Part shown: positions 52,905-61,924 of the stretch, piece after piece | Layout of the letters: each line of letters begins with the position of its first letter | How positions within the stretch are numbered: the first letter of the stretch is position 1 | Assembly (NCBI GenBank): GCA_002327445.1 | Contig: DCWA01000008.1 | Location: 1 to 64,000, forward strand | DNA: 64,000 bases | Origin: Desulfobacteraceae bacterium UBA2174 | GTDB lineage: Bacteria > Desulfobacterota > Desulfobacteria > Desulfobacterales > UBA2174 | Direction: 5' to 3' | Made by a program: the position numbers and the translations under genes | The notes under the pieces: model-generated | Databases searched by the model: none | Told to the model about the DNA's origin: nothing | Seen by the model: the letters and a program-made list of their open reading frames with translations, nothing else

Positions 52905-53178
52905 GCGATCTCTCTTTCGACCGTCATCCCTGGCGGCCGGGGCACTCCGGTTTCCATGAACCGCCGACGGCATCCCCGATCAGCGGCAGAAAACCCCTAT
53001 CACAACCCGTCGCGCATTGGCAAACCGCTTTTGGCGCCCCTCGACACGGGAAAAACGCCTTGACCTGCCCCGGCGCCCCTGATAGGAATCCTGTTTCGTA
53101 GTGGTTTCGCAGTGATGACGACCCGATCGGCAAAGGCCGGCGCTCCTTGCGACGCTGGCCTTTCTTGGTGAAAGCACC

Positions 53179-53709
53179 ATGAACGCCTTTGACATCTTTG
53201 CCCTGATTATTGTCGGATACGCACTCATCCGCGGTATCTTCCGCGGTCTCATCAAAGAGATGGCAGCCATCGTCGGCGTGGTGGCCGGCTTCTGGGGGGC
53301 CTTTACCTACTACCCCCTGCTCGCCGGCATCCTCGATCCCTGGATCGAGAACCCCGGCCATTTGAAGATCGTCAGCTTCCTGGCGATCTTCTGCGCGGTG
53401 CTCCTGGTGGTCAGCATCGTCGGGGTGGTGATCAAGTACCTGCTGCGAGTGGCTTTTCTCGGATGGCTGGACCGGATCTGCGGCGGCATCTTCGGCCTCT
53501 TGAAGGCGGTGCTGATCACCGCCGTGGTCCTCATGGTCCTGACGGCCTTTCTGCCCAAGAACGCCCCCCTGGTACGCGACAGCCTGACGGCGCCCTATAT
53601 CACCGCCATCTCGGCGACCCTGGCCCGCATCACTCCCACGGAACTCAAGAGCGAATTCCGCAACAAGTTGACGGAGATGCGCAAGACCTGGGAAAAAAGG
53701 GTCCACTAG
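53179..53709 (+). CDS. cvpA: CvpA-family membrane protein
   Basis: The 176-aa protein has four hydrophobic segments; NAFDIFALIIVGYALIRGIF, GLIKEMAAIVGVVAGF and RICGGIFGLLKAVLI follow CvpA. The family is linked to envelope and biofilm traits. The ATG follows a weak site. It precedes mazG by 30 bases. Confidence 0.85.
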   Translation: MNAFDIFALIIVGYALIRGIFRGLIKEMAAIVGVVAGFWGAFTYYPLLAGILDPWIENPGHLKIVSFLAIFCAVLLVVSIVGVVIKYLLRVAFLGWLDRICGGIFGLLKAVLITAVVLMVLTAFLPKNAPLVRDSLTAPYITAISATLARITPTELKSEFRNKLTEMRKTWEKRVH

Positions 53710-53739
53710 CCTCCGCCTGAATCCGGAAAGACGACCGCC

Positions 53740-54552
53740 ATGACCCTCTCCACGCGCCTACAGGCGCTTCTGGATTTGATCGACACCCTGCGCGGCGAAA
53801 ACGGTTGTCCCTGGGACCGCCGGCAGACTCCCGCCTCCATGGGCCGCTACCTGGCCGAGGAAGTTTTCGAACTCATCGAGGCCATCGAGAAGGACGACGC
53901 CGCGGCGGTGGCGGAAGAGTTGGGGGACGTGCTCTTTCAGGCGTTTTTCATCGCCGCGCTCTACCGGGAGGCCGGACGCCTGGATCTGGAAGGGGTGCTG
54001 GCGCAGATCCATGCCAAGATGGTGCGCCGCCATCCCCATGTCTTCGGCGACGCATCGGCCGAAACCACCGAAGCCGTACGCGCGCAGTGGGCGCGGATCA
54101 AGCGCGAGGAGAAGGGGGAGGCGGAACCCGGCTCGGTCCTCGACGGGGTCCCGGCAGGCCTTCCGGCCCTTCTGCGGGCCTGGCGCATATCGCAAAGAGC
54201 CATCGGGGTCGGCTTCGACTGGCCGGACCTGGCGGCCGTCATGGGCCAAGCCGAGGACGAATGGCGGGAGTTTCGTGCCGAGTTGAGCCGGCCGGATGCC
54301 GACGACGACGGCCGCCGGCGCATTGCCATGGAATTCGGCGACCTGCTCTTCACCCTGGTCAACGTGGCCCGTTTCACCCGCATCCATCCCGAGACCTCGC
54401 TGACGGCCGCCATCGGCAAGTTCGAGGCGCGCTTTCGGCACATGGAAAAGACCGCAAAGGCGGCGGGAAAGGATCTCTCGGAAGTCCCCCGCGAAGAGAT
54501 GGAGCGGTTGTGGGCGGCGGCCAAGATTGCCCTTGCCGACGCGGGCGAATGA
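53740..54552 (+). CDS. mazG: Nucleoside triphosphate pyrophosphohydrolase MazG
   Basis: The 270-aa protein has two MazG all-alpha domains: RGENGCPWDRRQTPASMGRY, EEVFELIEAIEKDD, EELGDVLFQAFF in the first and AMEFGDLLFTLVNVARF in the second. It hydrolyses NTPs and so limits ppGpp or damaged nucleotides. Probably co-transcribed with cvpA. Acidic metal ligands are intact. Confidence 0.95.
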   Translation: MTLSTRLQALLDLIDTLRGENGCPWDRRQTPASMGRYLAEEVFELIEAIEKDDAAAVAEELGDVLFQAFFIAALYREAGRLDLEGVLAQIHAKMVRRHPHVFGDASAETTEAVRAQWARIKREEKGEAEPGSVLDGVPAGLPALLRAWRISQRAIGVGFDWPDLAAVMGQAEDEWREFRAELSRPDADDDGRRRIAMEFGDLLFTLVNVARFTRIHPETSLTAAIGKFEARFRHMEKTAKAAGKDLSEVPREEMERLWAAAKIALADAGE

Positions 54553-54559
54553 AGGCGGA

Positions 54560-54970
54560 TTATCCCGCTTCTTCCTCCTCCGAAGGCCCACCGGGAGATG
54601 GGGCCTGCGGACCGGACAGGGCCTCGACACGCTGGAACACGAAATCGCCGTTGCCGACCACCAGGGTGGCGAGCCGCTTTTGGCCGGCCTCATCGATGCG
54701 GTGAAAGCGAAACTCGGGCTCCCAGCCGTGGGGCTTGTCGTCCCGAGTCACCTCATTTTCGCCGGCATCGGTATCCCGGCCGGCCCCGAGCCGGTGCCCG
54801 GCCTCGTGGATGCGTTGGATGATGGTGGCCGCCACCCGGTCGACCACGCTCTGGCGCCGAATCTCCGCCACCGGCGCCGGCCCCTCGGCGAGCAGCCGCC
54901 GGCGGGTTTCGGCGAGGCGCCTGGTGTACAGCTTCAAGACCCGGTGCATCTGGTGACTGGGAACCCCCAT
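54560..54970 (-). CDS. Conserved hypothetical protein
   Basis: The 136-aa product (GVPSHQMHRVLKLYTRRLAE ... VVDRVAATIIQRIHEAGHRL) is alpha-helical at the N terminus with an acidic, Pro/Glu-rich end (PSPGGPSEEEEAG). It recalls small flagellar-gene-associated hypotheticals of Desulfovibrio, but this is not firm. It ends 8 bases from the convergent mazG stop. A mid-region with phospho-like or metal ligands is not seen. Confidence 0.5.
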   Translation of the reverse strand: MGVPSHQMHRVLKLYTRRLAETRRRLLAEGPAPVAEIRRQSVVDRVAATIIQRIHEAGHRLGAGRDTDAGENEVTRDDKPHGWEPEFRFHRIDEAGQKRLATLVVGNGDFVFQRVEALSGPQAPSPGGPSEEEEAG

Positions 54971-54993
54971 TGAAACCTCTCCTTTAAAAACAG

Positions 54994-55536
54994 CTACCCC
55001 TCCGCGGCGCGCCCCTCTTTTCGATCCGCGCCCGCGCCCTCACCGAAAACCTGGCGGATGAAGCGCAGGTGACTGTCGAAGGCGATCGGTGGCAGGGCCT
55101 CGGCGTCGAACCAGCCGATGGCGTCGGCGTCGTCACCGGCCTGGATGCGGCCTTCATAGCGGTGGACCAGATAGCCGATCATCAAAACGGTGTCGTAGCT
55201 GGCATTGGGAGCGATGGTGACGCCCAGCAGCTCCCCGATGGTGCCGCTGAGGCCAGTTTCCTCGGCCAGTTCGCGCAGAGCCCCCTCCTCCGGGAATTCC
55301 CCGAGTTCCATGAACCCCCCGGGAAGACACCAGAGGCCCTTCTTTGGCGCCACGCTACGGCGCACCAGCAGCACCTGCCCGGCAGCGTTGCGCACCACGA
55401 GGCAGGTGGCCGGCACCGGGTTTTCATACAGCGGGTTGCCGCAAGCGTTGCAATACAGCCGCCGCCGTCCCTCCCAGTGCCGCGTCACCAGCGGGCCGCC
55501 GCAAAACGGGCAGAATCGTTTGACGGAGCTGATCAA
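54994..55536 (-). CDS. Nudix hydrolase with N-terminal zinc ribbon
   Basis: The 180-aa protein starts with a zinc ribbon (FCPFCGGPL ... YCNACGNPLYENP), then the Nudix box GGFMELGEFPEEGALRELAE-ETGL with all acidic residues. NudC-like or ADP-ribose/NAD-type pyrophosphatases have this architecture; the substrate is not determined. It starts with TTG overlapping the aldolase stop (TTGA), so translation is coupled. Confidence 0.85.
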   Translation of the reverse strand: MISSVKRFCPFCGGPLVTRHWEGRRRLYCNACGNPLYENPVPATCLVVRNAAGQVLLVRRSVAPKKGLWCLPGGFMELGEFPEEGALRELAEETGLSGTIGELLGVTIAPNASYDTVLMIGYLVHRYEGRIQAGDDADAIGWFDAEALPPIAFDSHLRFIRQVFGEGAGADRKEGRAAEG

Positions 55537-56828
55537 TCGTCGAAATTCCCCTTGGCCCCCTTGGACCCTTTCAACCCCTGGGCCCGCCGGGCGATCTTTT
55601 CCGGAGTCCAGTCATCGGCCGACAGGAGGCGTTCGGCCTTCGGCCCCGGATCCGGGCCGCCGGTGCGCAGCACCAGTTCGACTGCCAGCGGAGCGGTGTC
55701 CCTGGCATTGAGCACGTTGACGAGCATGTTGTGGACGAAGTCCTCCACCCGCCGGGCCATTCGGTCCCGGATCTCCCGGGGCTGACCCAGCAGCCGGTTC
55801 TCGAAGGGGAGGTTGAGCTTCTTGTAATCGCCGGCCTTCCATCCCTTCTCCTGGGCGTAGGCGACCATCTTGGCCCACATCTCCTCGGTCACCCCGGAAT
55901 CGGGAACCTTGATGAAGCGACCTTCGGCGTCCAACTGGGCGTTGCCGTAATCGTTGACCTTCAGGCCCCAGGAAATCATCTGCAGGGCGGTGGCCACGTT
56001 GGCCTTGGTGGTGCGGGTGCGCGCGGCGATGGCGCGTAGCCGCTCGGAGCTGTTGCCCGAGGTGCCATGCTGGGCCCCGGATACCCGGTAGGGCGCCAGC
56101 GCCTGGTGGATATCGGCGGTCAACTCGACCTGGATCCCCGAGTCGCTGGCCTCCAGGCCGTGGGTGGTGCCGTTGTTCAAGGCGATCCAGTCCGGAAAGA
56201 TGCCGTGGGCGTTGAGTCCCTCGATGAGAAAGAGGGCCTCCTCGCGGGTGGACAAGCCCGATTTCCCTTTGATCTCGCCCACCTCGGTCTCCAAACCGGC
56301 CCAGGGCGGCACGAAGGGGTTCAATTCGAGGTTGGCCAGCAGGTTCTGGTCGTCCGGCATGTGGGAGGCGTCAATGGCGATGGAGGTGATACCGGCATCG
56401 AAGATTGAGGGAATCTCGATCTTGGCCGGCGCGATGTCCGCCGGGGTCTTGATCCCGTAATGGTCCGCATGGATGGCCACCGGCACGGTGATGCCCAGTT
56501 CGTTGCACAGGTCGTCCACGTACCGTGCCATGTTCCAGTAGTTGACGGCGCAATAGGCGCCGGCCCCGCCCTCGGATCGCGCGATTTCGATGATGATGGC
56601 CGCGTTGGCCCTCTGGGCGGCCATCAGGGCGCCCTTGATGACGAAGAAGTTGCGGCCGTTGGCCGCCATGGCGACCGCGTGCCCCTTGGCCAGCATGGCC
56701 CGGTCGATCACCTTGCCGCTGACGATCAGGGCCCGGGAATGGGGGAACAGGCGCGCGATGTTCGGCGGGCGGCCGATTTCCAGCGCCTTGGCGTAATCTT
56801 TAGCGGAAACGTCGGACATTTTGGCCAT
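55533..56828 (-). CDS. fba: Class II fructose-bisphosphate aldolase family
   Basis: The 431-aa protein matches the long class II aldolase group: VPVAIHADHYGIKTPAD (zinc-binding His), DAGITSIAIDASHMPDD, GEIKGKSGLSTREEA and GAQHGTSGNSSERLR. It cleaves or forms fructose 1,6-bisphosphate in glycolysis/gluconeogenesis, though related substrates are possible for this group. The ATG at 56828 follows aaaggagg at good spacing; a longer frame to 56933 is not supported. Confidence 0.85.
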   Translation of the reverse strand: MAKMSDVSAKDYAKALEIGRPPNIARLFPHSRALIVSGKVIDRAMLAKGHAVAMAANGRNFFVIKGALMAAQRANAAIIIEIARSEGGAGAYCAVNYWNMARYVDDLCNELGITVPVAIHADHYGIKTPADIAPAKIEIPSIFDAGITSIAIDASHMPDDQNLLANLELNPFVPPWAGLETEVGEIKGKSGLSTREEALFLIEGLNAHGIFPDWIALNNGTTHGLEASDSGIQVELTADIHQALAPYRVSGAQHGTSGNSSERLRAIAARTRTTKANVATALQMISWGLKVNDYGNAQLDAEGRFIKVPDSGVTEEMWAKMVAYAQEKGWKAGDYKKLNLPFENRLLGQPREIRDRMARRVEDFVHNMLVNVLNARDTAPLAVELVLRTGGPDPGPKAERLLSADDWTPEKIARRAQGLKGSKGAKGNFDD

Positions 56829-57143
56829 GACTCTCCTCCTTTGCCATTGGTTTGAGTCACCCGAGCGTCGCGTGACGGCATATGCAAACCCCATGCATTC
56901 AATATTCATTCGCGCATATATTGATCCGACCACCGCGACTTGTCAAACCCTTCGCGGCCTCCTTTCCCCAAGGCCAAACGCATTGACAATCCCGGCGTCT
57001 GATGTAGAGTGGAGCCGTTTTAGCGGATTCTGAAGTCTTGAAATTCAAAGACATTTCAGCTTGGGCAGCCGCAACGATGGGACGAGGCGTCCTTGCCGGA
57101 TTGTCATTTGATAGTAAATAGAAATAGGAATTTGGACGCAAGG

Positions 57144-58934
57144 ATGAGACCGGTGGCAAAATGCATTGCGCGGTACCTGGTGGCGGCCGCATTCGTGGCG
57201 GCGATCATGGCCGCCTGCGCACCGCGCCCGTCGATTCCGCCGCTCCGGCCGGCCCAACCGGTTCAGATGCCGGAAACGGGGGACCGGCAAGCATACCGGA
57301 TCGCCGAGGACCTGGCGATTGCCCGCTCCGCCAGGGCCACCGATGCGTTTGAAAATTTCCTCGCCAGGTTCCCGGCCAGCCCCCTCGCCCCCCAGGCCTT
57401 GATGCACCTCGGAGACCTTTACCGGAACCGCGCCGACCTGAAGGCCGCCGGCAATGCCTACCACCGCCTGCTCATCGACCATCGCAACCATCCCCTGGCG
57501 CCCCGGGCGCTCGTCGGACTGCTCACCGTCAATCACCGGCAGGGGGATTTCAACAGTCTTCTGGCAAACAGCCGCATCCTCCCGCCGGAACGGCTGGCGG
57601 AGGCCGACCGCCAACAGATCCGGCAACTGCGAATCGACGCCCTGCTGGCCTTGAAGCGCCCGCTGGAAGCGGCCGAGGAAGCCATCGCGGCCTGGCGGGC
57701 GGCTTCGGAAGAAGACCGACCGAAACTGGCGGACCAACTCGCCCTGGCCCTCGGGGAACTTTCGCCCCAAGCCTTGTCCCGGCTGTCGGAAAAGCCCACG
57801 ACCCCCGAGGCCCGGGACCTGCTTCAGCGCCTCGTCAAGGACATCGCCTTCGATCAAACCACCATCGGATGCATGCTGCCGTTGAGCGGAACCTACGGCG
57901 CCTACGGGCAGCGGGCCCTGCGGGGGGCGGAGATGGCCCTGATGCATTTCACGGCCCGTCCCTCGGCGCCGAAAGTGCGCATGATCATCGAGGATACCGC
58001 TTCACGCGGCGACCGGGCCCAAGCCATTGTCCAGGAATTTTCCCGCCGGCGCGTGGCGGCGATTCTCGGACCGATGGTGACGGCGGCCGAGGCTGGCGCC
58101 GAAGCCCAGCGGCAGGCGATCCCCATCATCACCTTCACCCAGCGGGAGGACATCCCCGCCTTGGGCGATTGGGTGCTGCGCTATTTTATCACCCCCCGAA
58201 ACCAGGTGGAAGCCCTGGTGAGTTGGGCGATGGAACGCGAGGGCATCCAGCGTTTTGCCGTCCTGCACCCCGCGGACAAGTACGGCAAGTCCCTCCAGGC
58301 CCACTTCGCCGAGGCGGTCGATGCCCATGGAGGGACCCTGGCCGGCGCCGTCGCGTACGCCCCGGCGAGCACCGACTTTTCGGACCCGATCCGCCGTCTG
58401 GCCGCCCTGGGCGGCCCCCCCGAGGGTTTCGAGGCCCTCTTCATCCCCGACACGCCATCCAAGGCGGCCCTGATCATCCCCCAACTGGCCTTCCACGACC
58501 TGACCGGCCTCCGTCTGATGGGGGTCAACCTCTGGCATGACCAGACCCTGATCCGAATGGCCGAAGCCTTCGTCGAAGGAGTCGTATTCCCTTCCGGCTT
58601 TTTCCCCGAAGCCGCCGACAGCGCCATGGATGCCTTCATCGAGGATTTCCGGTCAGCTTACGGCCAGGAGCCCGGGTACATCGAAGCCGCGGCCTACGAC
58701 GCCGCGACGATTCTGCTCGATGCCCTCGGCCGGCCGGAAGTTCGCAGCCACGCCCGGCTCCGGAGCGCCCTGACCGACGGCCATCCCCATGCCGGCCTGA
58801 CCGGCGAGGCGTATTTCGACGCTCGTGGAGAATTGCACCAGTCCCTTTCCCTGGTCACCGTGCGCAGCGGCAGGTTTGTTCAGCTCGATTCGATGCCCCT
58901 GCCCACCCCGCCTTCCACGACACGGATCCCCTGA
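57144..58934 (+). CDS. LpoA-like penicillin-binding-protein activator lipoprotein
   Basis: The 596-aa protein begins with a lipoprotein signal (AAAFVAAIMAACA). TPR-like helices follow (DAFENFLARFPASPLAPQAL, DLKAAGNAYHRLLID), then a periplasmic-binding domain of the LpoA/leucine-binding type (IGCMLPLSGTYGAYGQRALR, ILGPMVTAAEAGAE, WVLRYFITPRNQVEALV). It resembles E. coli LpoA, which stimulates PBP1A from the outer membrane. The ATG at 57144 follows gcaagg. It lies immediately before waaA, and the two stop/start codons are four bases apart. Confidence 0.75.
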   Translation: MRPVAKCIARYLVAAAFVAAIMAACAPRPSIPPLRPAQPVQMPETGDRQAYRIAEDLAIARSARATDAFENFLARFPASPLAPQALMHLGDLYRNRADLKAAGNAYHRLLIDHRNHPLAPRALVGLLTVNHRQGDFNSLLANSRILPPERLAEADRQQIRQLRIDALLALKRPLEAAEEAIAAWRAASEEDRPKLADQLALALGELSPQALSRLSEKPTTPEARDLLQRLVKDIAFDQTTIGCMLPLSGTYGAYGQRALRGAEMALMHFTARPSAPKVRMIIEDTASRGDRAQAIVQEFSRRRVAAILGPMVTAAEAGAEAQRQAIPIITFTQREDIPALGDWVLRYFITPRNQVEALVSWAMEREGIQRFAVLHPADKYGKSLQAHFAEAVDAHGGTLAGAVAYAPASTDFSDPIRRLAALGGPPEGFEALFIPDTPSKAALIIPQLAFHDLTGLRLMGVNLWHDQTLIRMAEAFVEGVVFPSGFFPEAADSAMDAFIEDFRSAYGQEPGYIEAAAYDAATILLDALGRPEVRSHARLRSALTDGHPHAGLTGEAYFDARGELHQSLSLVTVRSGRFVQLDSMPLPTPPSTTRIP

Positions 58935-58938
58935 CACC

Positions 58939-60240
58939 GTGCGCCTGGTCTTGCCGGCATACCGCGCCCTGACCACGGGCGCCTTCTTTGCCGCTCTGCC
59001 GGGATGGTGGGCTTACAGCCAACTGACCGGCCGTCATCGGCGCGGCTTGCGCCAACGCCTCGGCGACTACGGCGGCGTGCCGCTACGCGGCGGCCGCCCG
59101 CGAATCTGGCTCCACGCCGCATCGGTGGGAGAAGTCAACGCCGCGGCGGTTATCGCCGCGGCCTTGGGGGAAACGAATCCCGGGGTCGGCCTGCTCGTCT
59201 CCACCACCACCGAACACGGGCAGGCCGCGGCCCGGGACCGGTTCGGCGCCGCCGCCGACGGCATCCTGCTGGCGCCGCTGGACTGGCCGGGAGCGGTCAA
59301 CCGGGCCCTGGACCGGGTCGCGCCGGATCTGCTGGTCTGCGTGGAAACGGAAATCTGGCCCAATTGGCTGGCGGCGGCCCGAAGGCGGGGGATCCGCACC
59401 GCCCTGGTCAACGGCCGCATCTCGGTGCGTTCGATGCAGCGCTATCGCCGGGTGCGGTCCCTGATGGCGGCGGTGCTCGAAGGCGTCGATGCCCTGAGCA
59501 TGATCGGCGCCGATGACGCCGAGCGCATCCTGGAGCTTGGCGCCCCGCCGGAACGGATCGTGGTCAACGGCAACGCCAAGTTCGATCTGGCCGGGCCTCC
59601 CCCCGATTTGGCCATTATGGAGGTGCTCCGGCAGCGCTTCAGCCTGGACGGTGCCGCGCCGGTGATCGTGGCCGGCAGCATCCGCAACGGAGAGGCGGCG
59701 CCGGTGCTTGATGCCTTCCTGCGGGTGCGGCAGCACTTCCCGGAAGCGGTCTTGTTCATCGCTCCCCGGCACTTGCACCGGGTGGAGGGGATCTGTGCCG
59801 ATGCCCGCCGCCGCGCTCTGGCCTGCCAGCGACGCAGCCGGATCGACGCCGCGGCGAGGCCGCGCACCGCTTCGGTGGTGATCCTGGACACCATCGGCGA
59901 GCTGCGGGATCTCTACAGCATCGCCACCGTCGTCTTTTGTGGGGGAAGTCTCGTACCGCGGGGAGGGCAGAATCTCATCGAGGCCGCTGCCTGGGGCAAA
60001 CCGGTGATTTGCGGACCGCACATGGACGATTTTCGGGCGGCGACCGATCTGCTCAGCACCGCCGGCGCCGTGTTCCCGGTAGGCGATACCGCAGGCCTGG
60101 CCGAACGGTTGGAAGCCCTATTGCGCGCGCCGGAATCGGCCCGTGGTGCCGGCCTGGCCGGCCAGGCCGTGGTGGAAGCCAACCGCGGGGCGGCCCGGCG
60201 CCATGCCACCGTGCTGACCGCCCTGCTGGAAACCATCTGA
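58939..60240 (+). CDS. waaA: 3-deoxy-D-manno-octulosonic acid transferase
   Basis: The 433-aa KDO transferase adds KDO to lipid A at the inner membrane. It has WLHAASVGEVNAAAVIAAAL, LLVCVETEIWPNWLAAARRR, GNAKFDL and VFCGGSLVPRGGQNLIEAA. A GTG start at 58939 is used because the protein then starts RLVLPAYRALTTGAFFAALP with the expected N-terminal anchor. It implies an LPS-bearing outer membrane. Confidence 0.95.
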   Translation: MRLVLPAYRALTTGAFFAALPGWWAYSQLTGRHRRGLRQRLGDYGGVPLRGGRPRIWLHAASVGEVNAAAVIAAALGETNPGVGLLVSTTTEHGQAAARDRFGAAADGILLAPLDWPGAVNRALDRVAPDLLVCVETEIWPNWLAAARRRGIRTALVNGRISVRSMQRYRRVRSLMAAVLEGVDALSMIGADDAERILELGAPPERIVVNGNAKFDLAGPPPDLAIMEVLRQRFSLDGAAPVIVAGSIRNGEAAPVLDAFLRVRQHFPEAVLFIAPRHLHRVEGICADARRRALACQRRSRIDAAARPRTASVVILDTIGELRDLYSIATVVFCGGSLVPRGGQNLIEAAAWGKPVICGPHMDDFRAATDLLSTAGAVFPVGDTAGLAERLEALLRAPESARGAGLAGQAVVEANRGAARRHATVLTALLETI

Positions 60241-60344
60241 ACCTCTTTCCCCGAATTTTTCCGGCAACTCTCAGGCTTCTGAAAAAAAACGGAAAAACCT
60301 TTGTTTTCGAGTTTCGATCGTCGGATTTCGAACTTGTGGACCGT

Positions 60345-61070
60345 TCACGCCGCCGGCGCCACCCGGCCGCCGTTGCAGCCGAGGCGCACCGCTTCCACCG
60401 GAATGGCTCGGCCCGAGGCCTTCAGGGCCTTTTCCACGATCCGGGGCAAGCCGCCGCAGCAGGGCACTTCCATGTAAAGGATCGTAATGCTATGGATGTT
60501 CGCGGTTGAAAAAATCTCCCTGAAGCGCGCGATGTAGTCCTCCACATCGTCGAACTTGGGGCATCCCATCATCACCACCCGCCCGCGCAACCATTCCTCG
60601 TGCAGACGGGCCGCCGCCACGGCGGCGCAATCGGCCAGGATCAGCAGGTCGGCGTTCTTTAGAAAAGGCGCGCGGGGCGGCACGAGCCGGATCTGCACCG
60701 GCCAGTGGGAAAGGGCGGAGGCGTCCAGCGCGGCCGGCCGATTGGCTTCTTGGCAAGCATCGGCGGGGACGAACAACCGGATCCCGGCGGAAGGACAGGC
60801 CGCCGGGGCGGCGGATCCGGGCCCGGCGGCGGCCAGGTGTTTCTCCACCACCGCTTCGTCGAACTCTTCAGCCTCCCGCTCGACAATTCTCAGAGCCCCT
60901 CTGGGGCATTCCCCCAGACAGGCCCCCAGGCCGTCGCAGAGGTTTTCGGAGACGACCCGGGCCTTGCCGTCGATGACCCGCAGCGATCCCTCGGCGCAAG
61001 CCGGCACGCACAGGCCGCATCCGTCACACTTTTCCTCGTCGATCTCGATGATCTTGCGCTGTACTTTCAT
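60345..61070 (-). CDS. Ferredoxin-like 4Fe-4S protein
   Basis: The 241-aa protein has two 4Fe-4S clusters at the N terminus (CDGCGLCVPACAEGSL and CDGLGACLGECPRGAL), then a longer C-terminal domain with several cysteines (DLLILADCAAVAAARLHEEW, MGCPKFDD, VPCCGGLPRIVEKAL). It follows the 61086-61763 gene in the same direction, 15 bases apart. It probably passes electrons to an unknown redox partner. Common in sulfate reducers. Confidence 0.8.
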   Translation of the reverse strand: MKVQRKIIEIDEEKCDGCGLCVPACAEGSLRVIDGKARVVSENLCDGLGACLGECPRGALRIVEREAEEFDEAVVEKHLAAAGPGSAAPAACPSAGIRLFVPADACQEANRPAALDASALSHWPVQIRLVPPRAPFLKNADLLILADCAAVAAARLHEEWLRGRVVMMGCPKFDDVEDYIARFREIFSTANIHSITILYMEVPCCGGLPRIVEKALKASGRAIPVEAVRLGCNGGRVAPAA

Positions 61071-61085
61071 CCTGCTCACTCCTTT

Positions 61086-61763
61086 CTACGCCGCATGGGC
61101 ACCGATCTCCGCCGCCAGCCGGCGGCCGGCCGCCGTGGCCCAGACGCCTTCGTCCGGCAGGCTCGCCGGCGATCCATCGCGGCGATCCGCCTCCATGGCC
61201 ACGATGCGCCGGGCATCGCGCAAGACGTCCAAGGTGGCATCGGGTTGCGGATTTTGCTGTCCCATGGCCTCGATGGCCTCACAGACCGCCGTCACCAGCT
61301 TCTCCCGGGCGCCGAGGCGCTCGAGAATATCGCGGGCCTTGGAGGCGTCCCCGGGCTCTTTTCCGGTCTCGTTCAAATAGGCTGTCACCAGCACCACGGG
61401 CAGATTGGCGCCCTCTTCCTTGGCGATGCGCTCGGCGTGGCGGGCCAGCCGGGTGGTGCGGCCGATGCGGGCAAAATCGGTCTTGAAGAGGCGCTTGACC
61501 TCCACCGCGACCCGATCCTTGAGCAGGTTTTCCCGCTCGGCCAGGGCCTCCGGCGGCAGATTGCCCAGGCATTGCTCGGCAAACGGGCAGTACGCCGCGC
61601 AGCCGAAATCCATCCGGGGATTGACGAATCGATGCCCGCAATGACCGCATCGCCGGGTGCTGTCGTCCTTGAAAAATTCGACGCTGTGACCGCAGACCGG
61701 GCATTTCTCCTCGTAGATGGCCCCCGGTTTCCAGTATTGGGTATCTTGTCCGGGACACTTCAT
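61086..61763 (-). CDS. HD-like/zinc-ribbon conserved protein
   Basis: The 225-aa product starts with a zinc ribbon (KCPVCGHSVEFFKDDSTRRC, GHCGHRFVNP), then a Cys cluster (CAAYCPFAEQCLG) and a helical HD-like domain (RHAERIAKEEGANLPVVLVT, AYLNE). The HD residues are incomplete: H and D of the family are only partly recognisable. The ATG at 61763 gives MKCPGQDTQYWKPG, the usual start. It is paired with the ferredoxin gene downstream, a common deltaproteobacterial couple. Confidence 0.65.
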   Translation of the reverse strand: MKCPGQDTQYWKPGAIYEEKCPVCGHSVEFFKDDSTRRCGHCGHRFVNPRMDFGCAAYCPFAEQCLGNLPPEALAERENLLKDRVAVEVKRLFKTDFARIGRTTRLARHAERIAKEEGANLPVVLVTAYLNETGKEPGDASKARDILERLGAREKLVTAVCEAIEAMGQQNPQPDATLDVLRDARRIVAMEADRRDGSPASLPDEGVWATAAGRRLAAEIGAHAA

Positions 61764-61889
61764 CGCTTGCCTCCTTGGCGTGGTGGTCAAGGTCGCAAAT
61801 CCGACCGTGAAACACACCATAAGACTTCCGGGGCGGCCTGACATTGCCCTGGATCAAACAAGGATGTTTTTTTTGCGGCGATGTCGATC

Positions 61890-61918
61890 TTGACGCCTAC
61901 GGGCGGATCTGGTAAGAA
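61890..61918 (+). promoter_or_regulatory. Promoter of tRNA-Ala
   Basis: ttgacg (61890-61895), a 17-nt spacer and taagaa (61913-61918) precede the tRNA start by 21 bases. Confidence 0.5.
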
Positions 61919-61924
61919 AATATG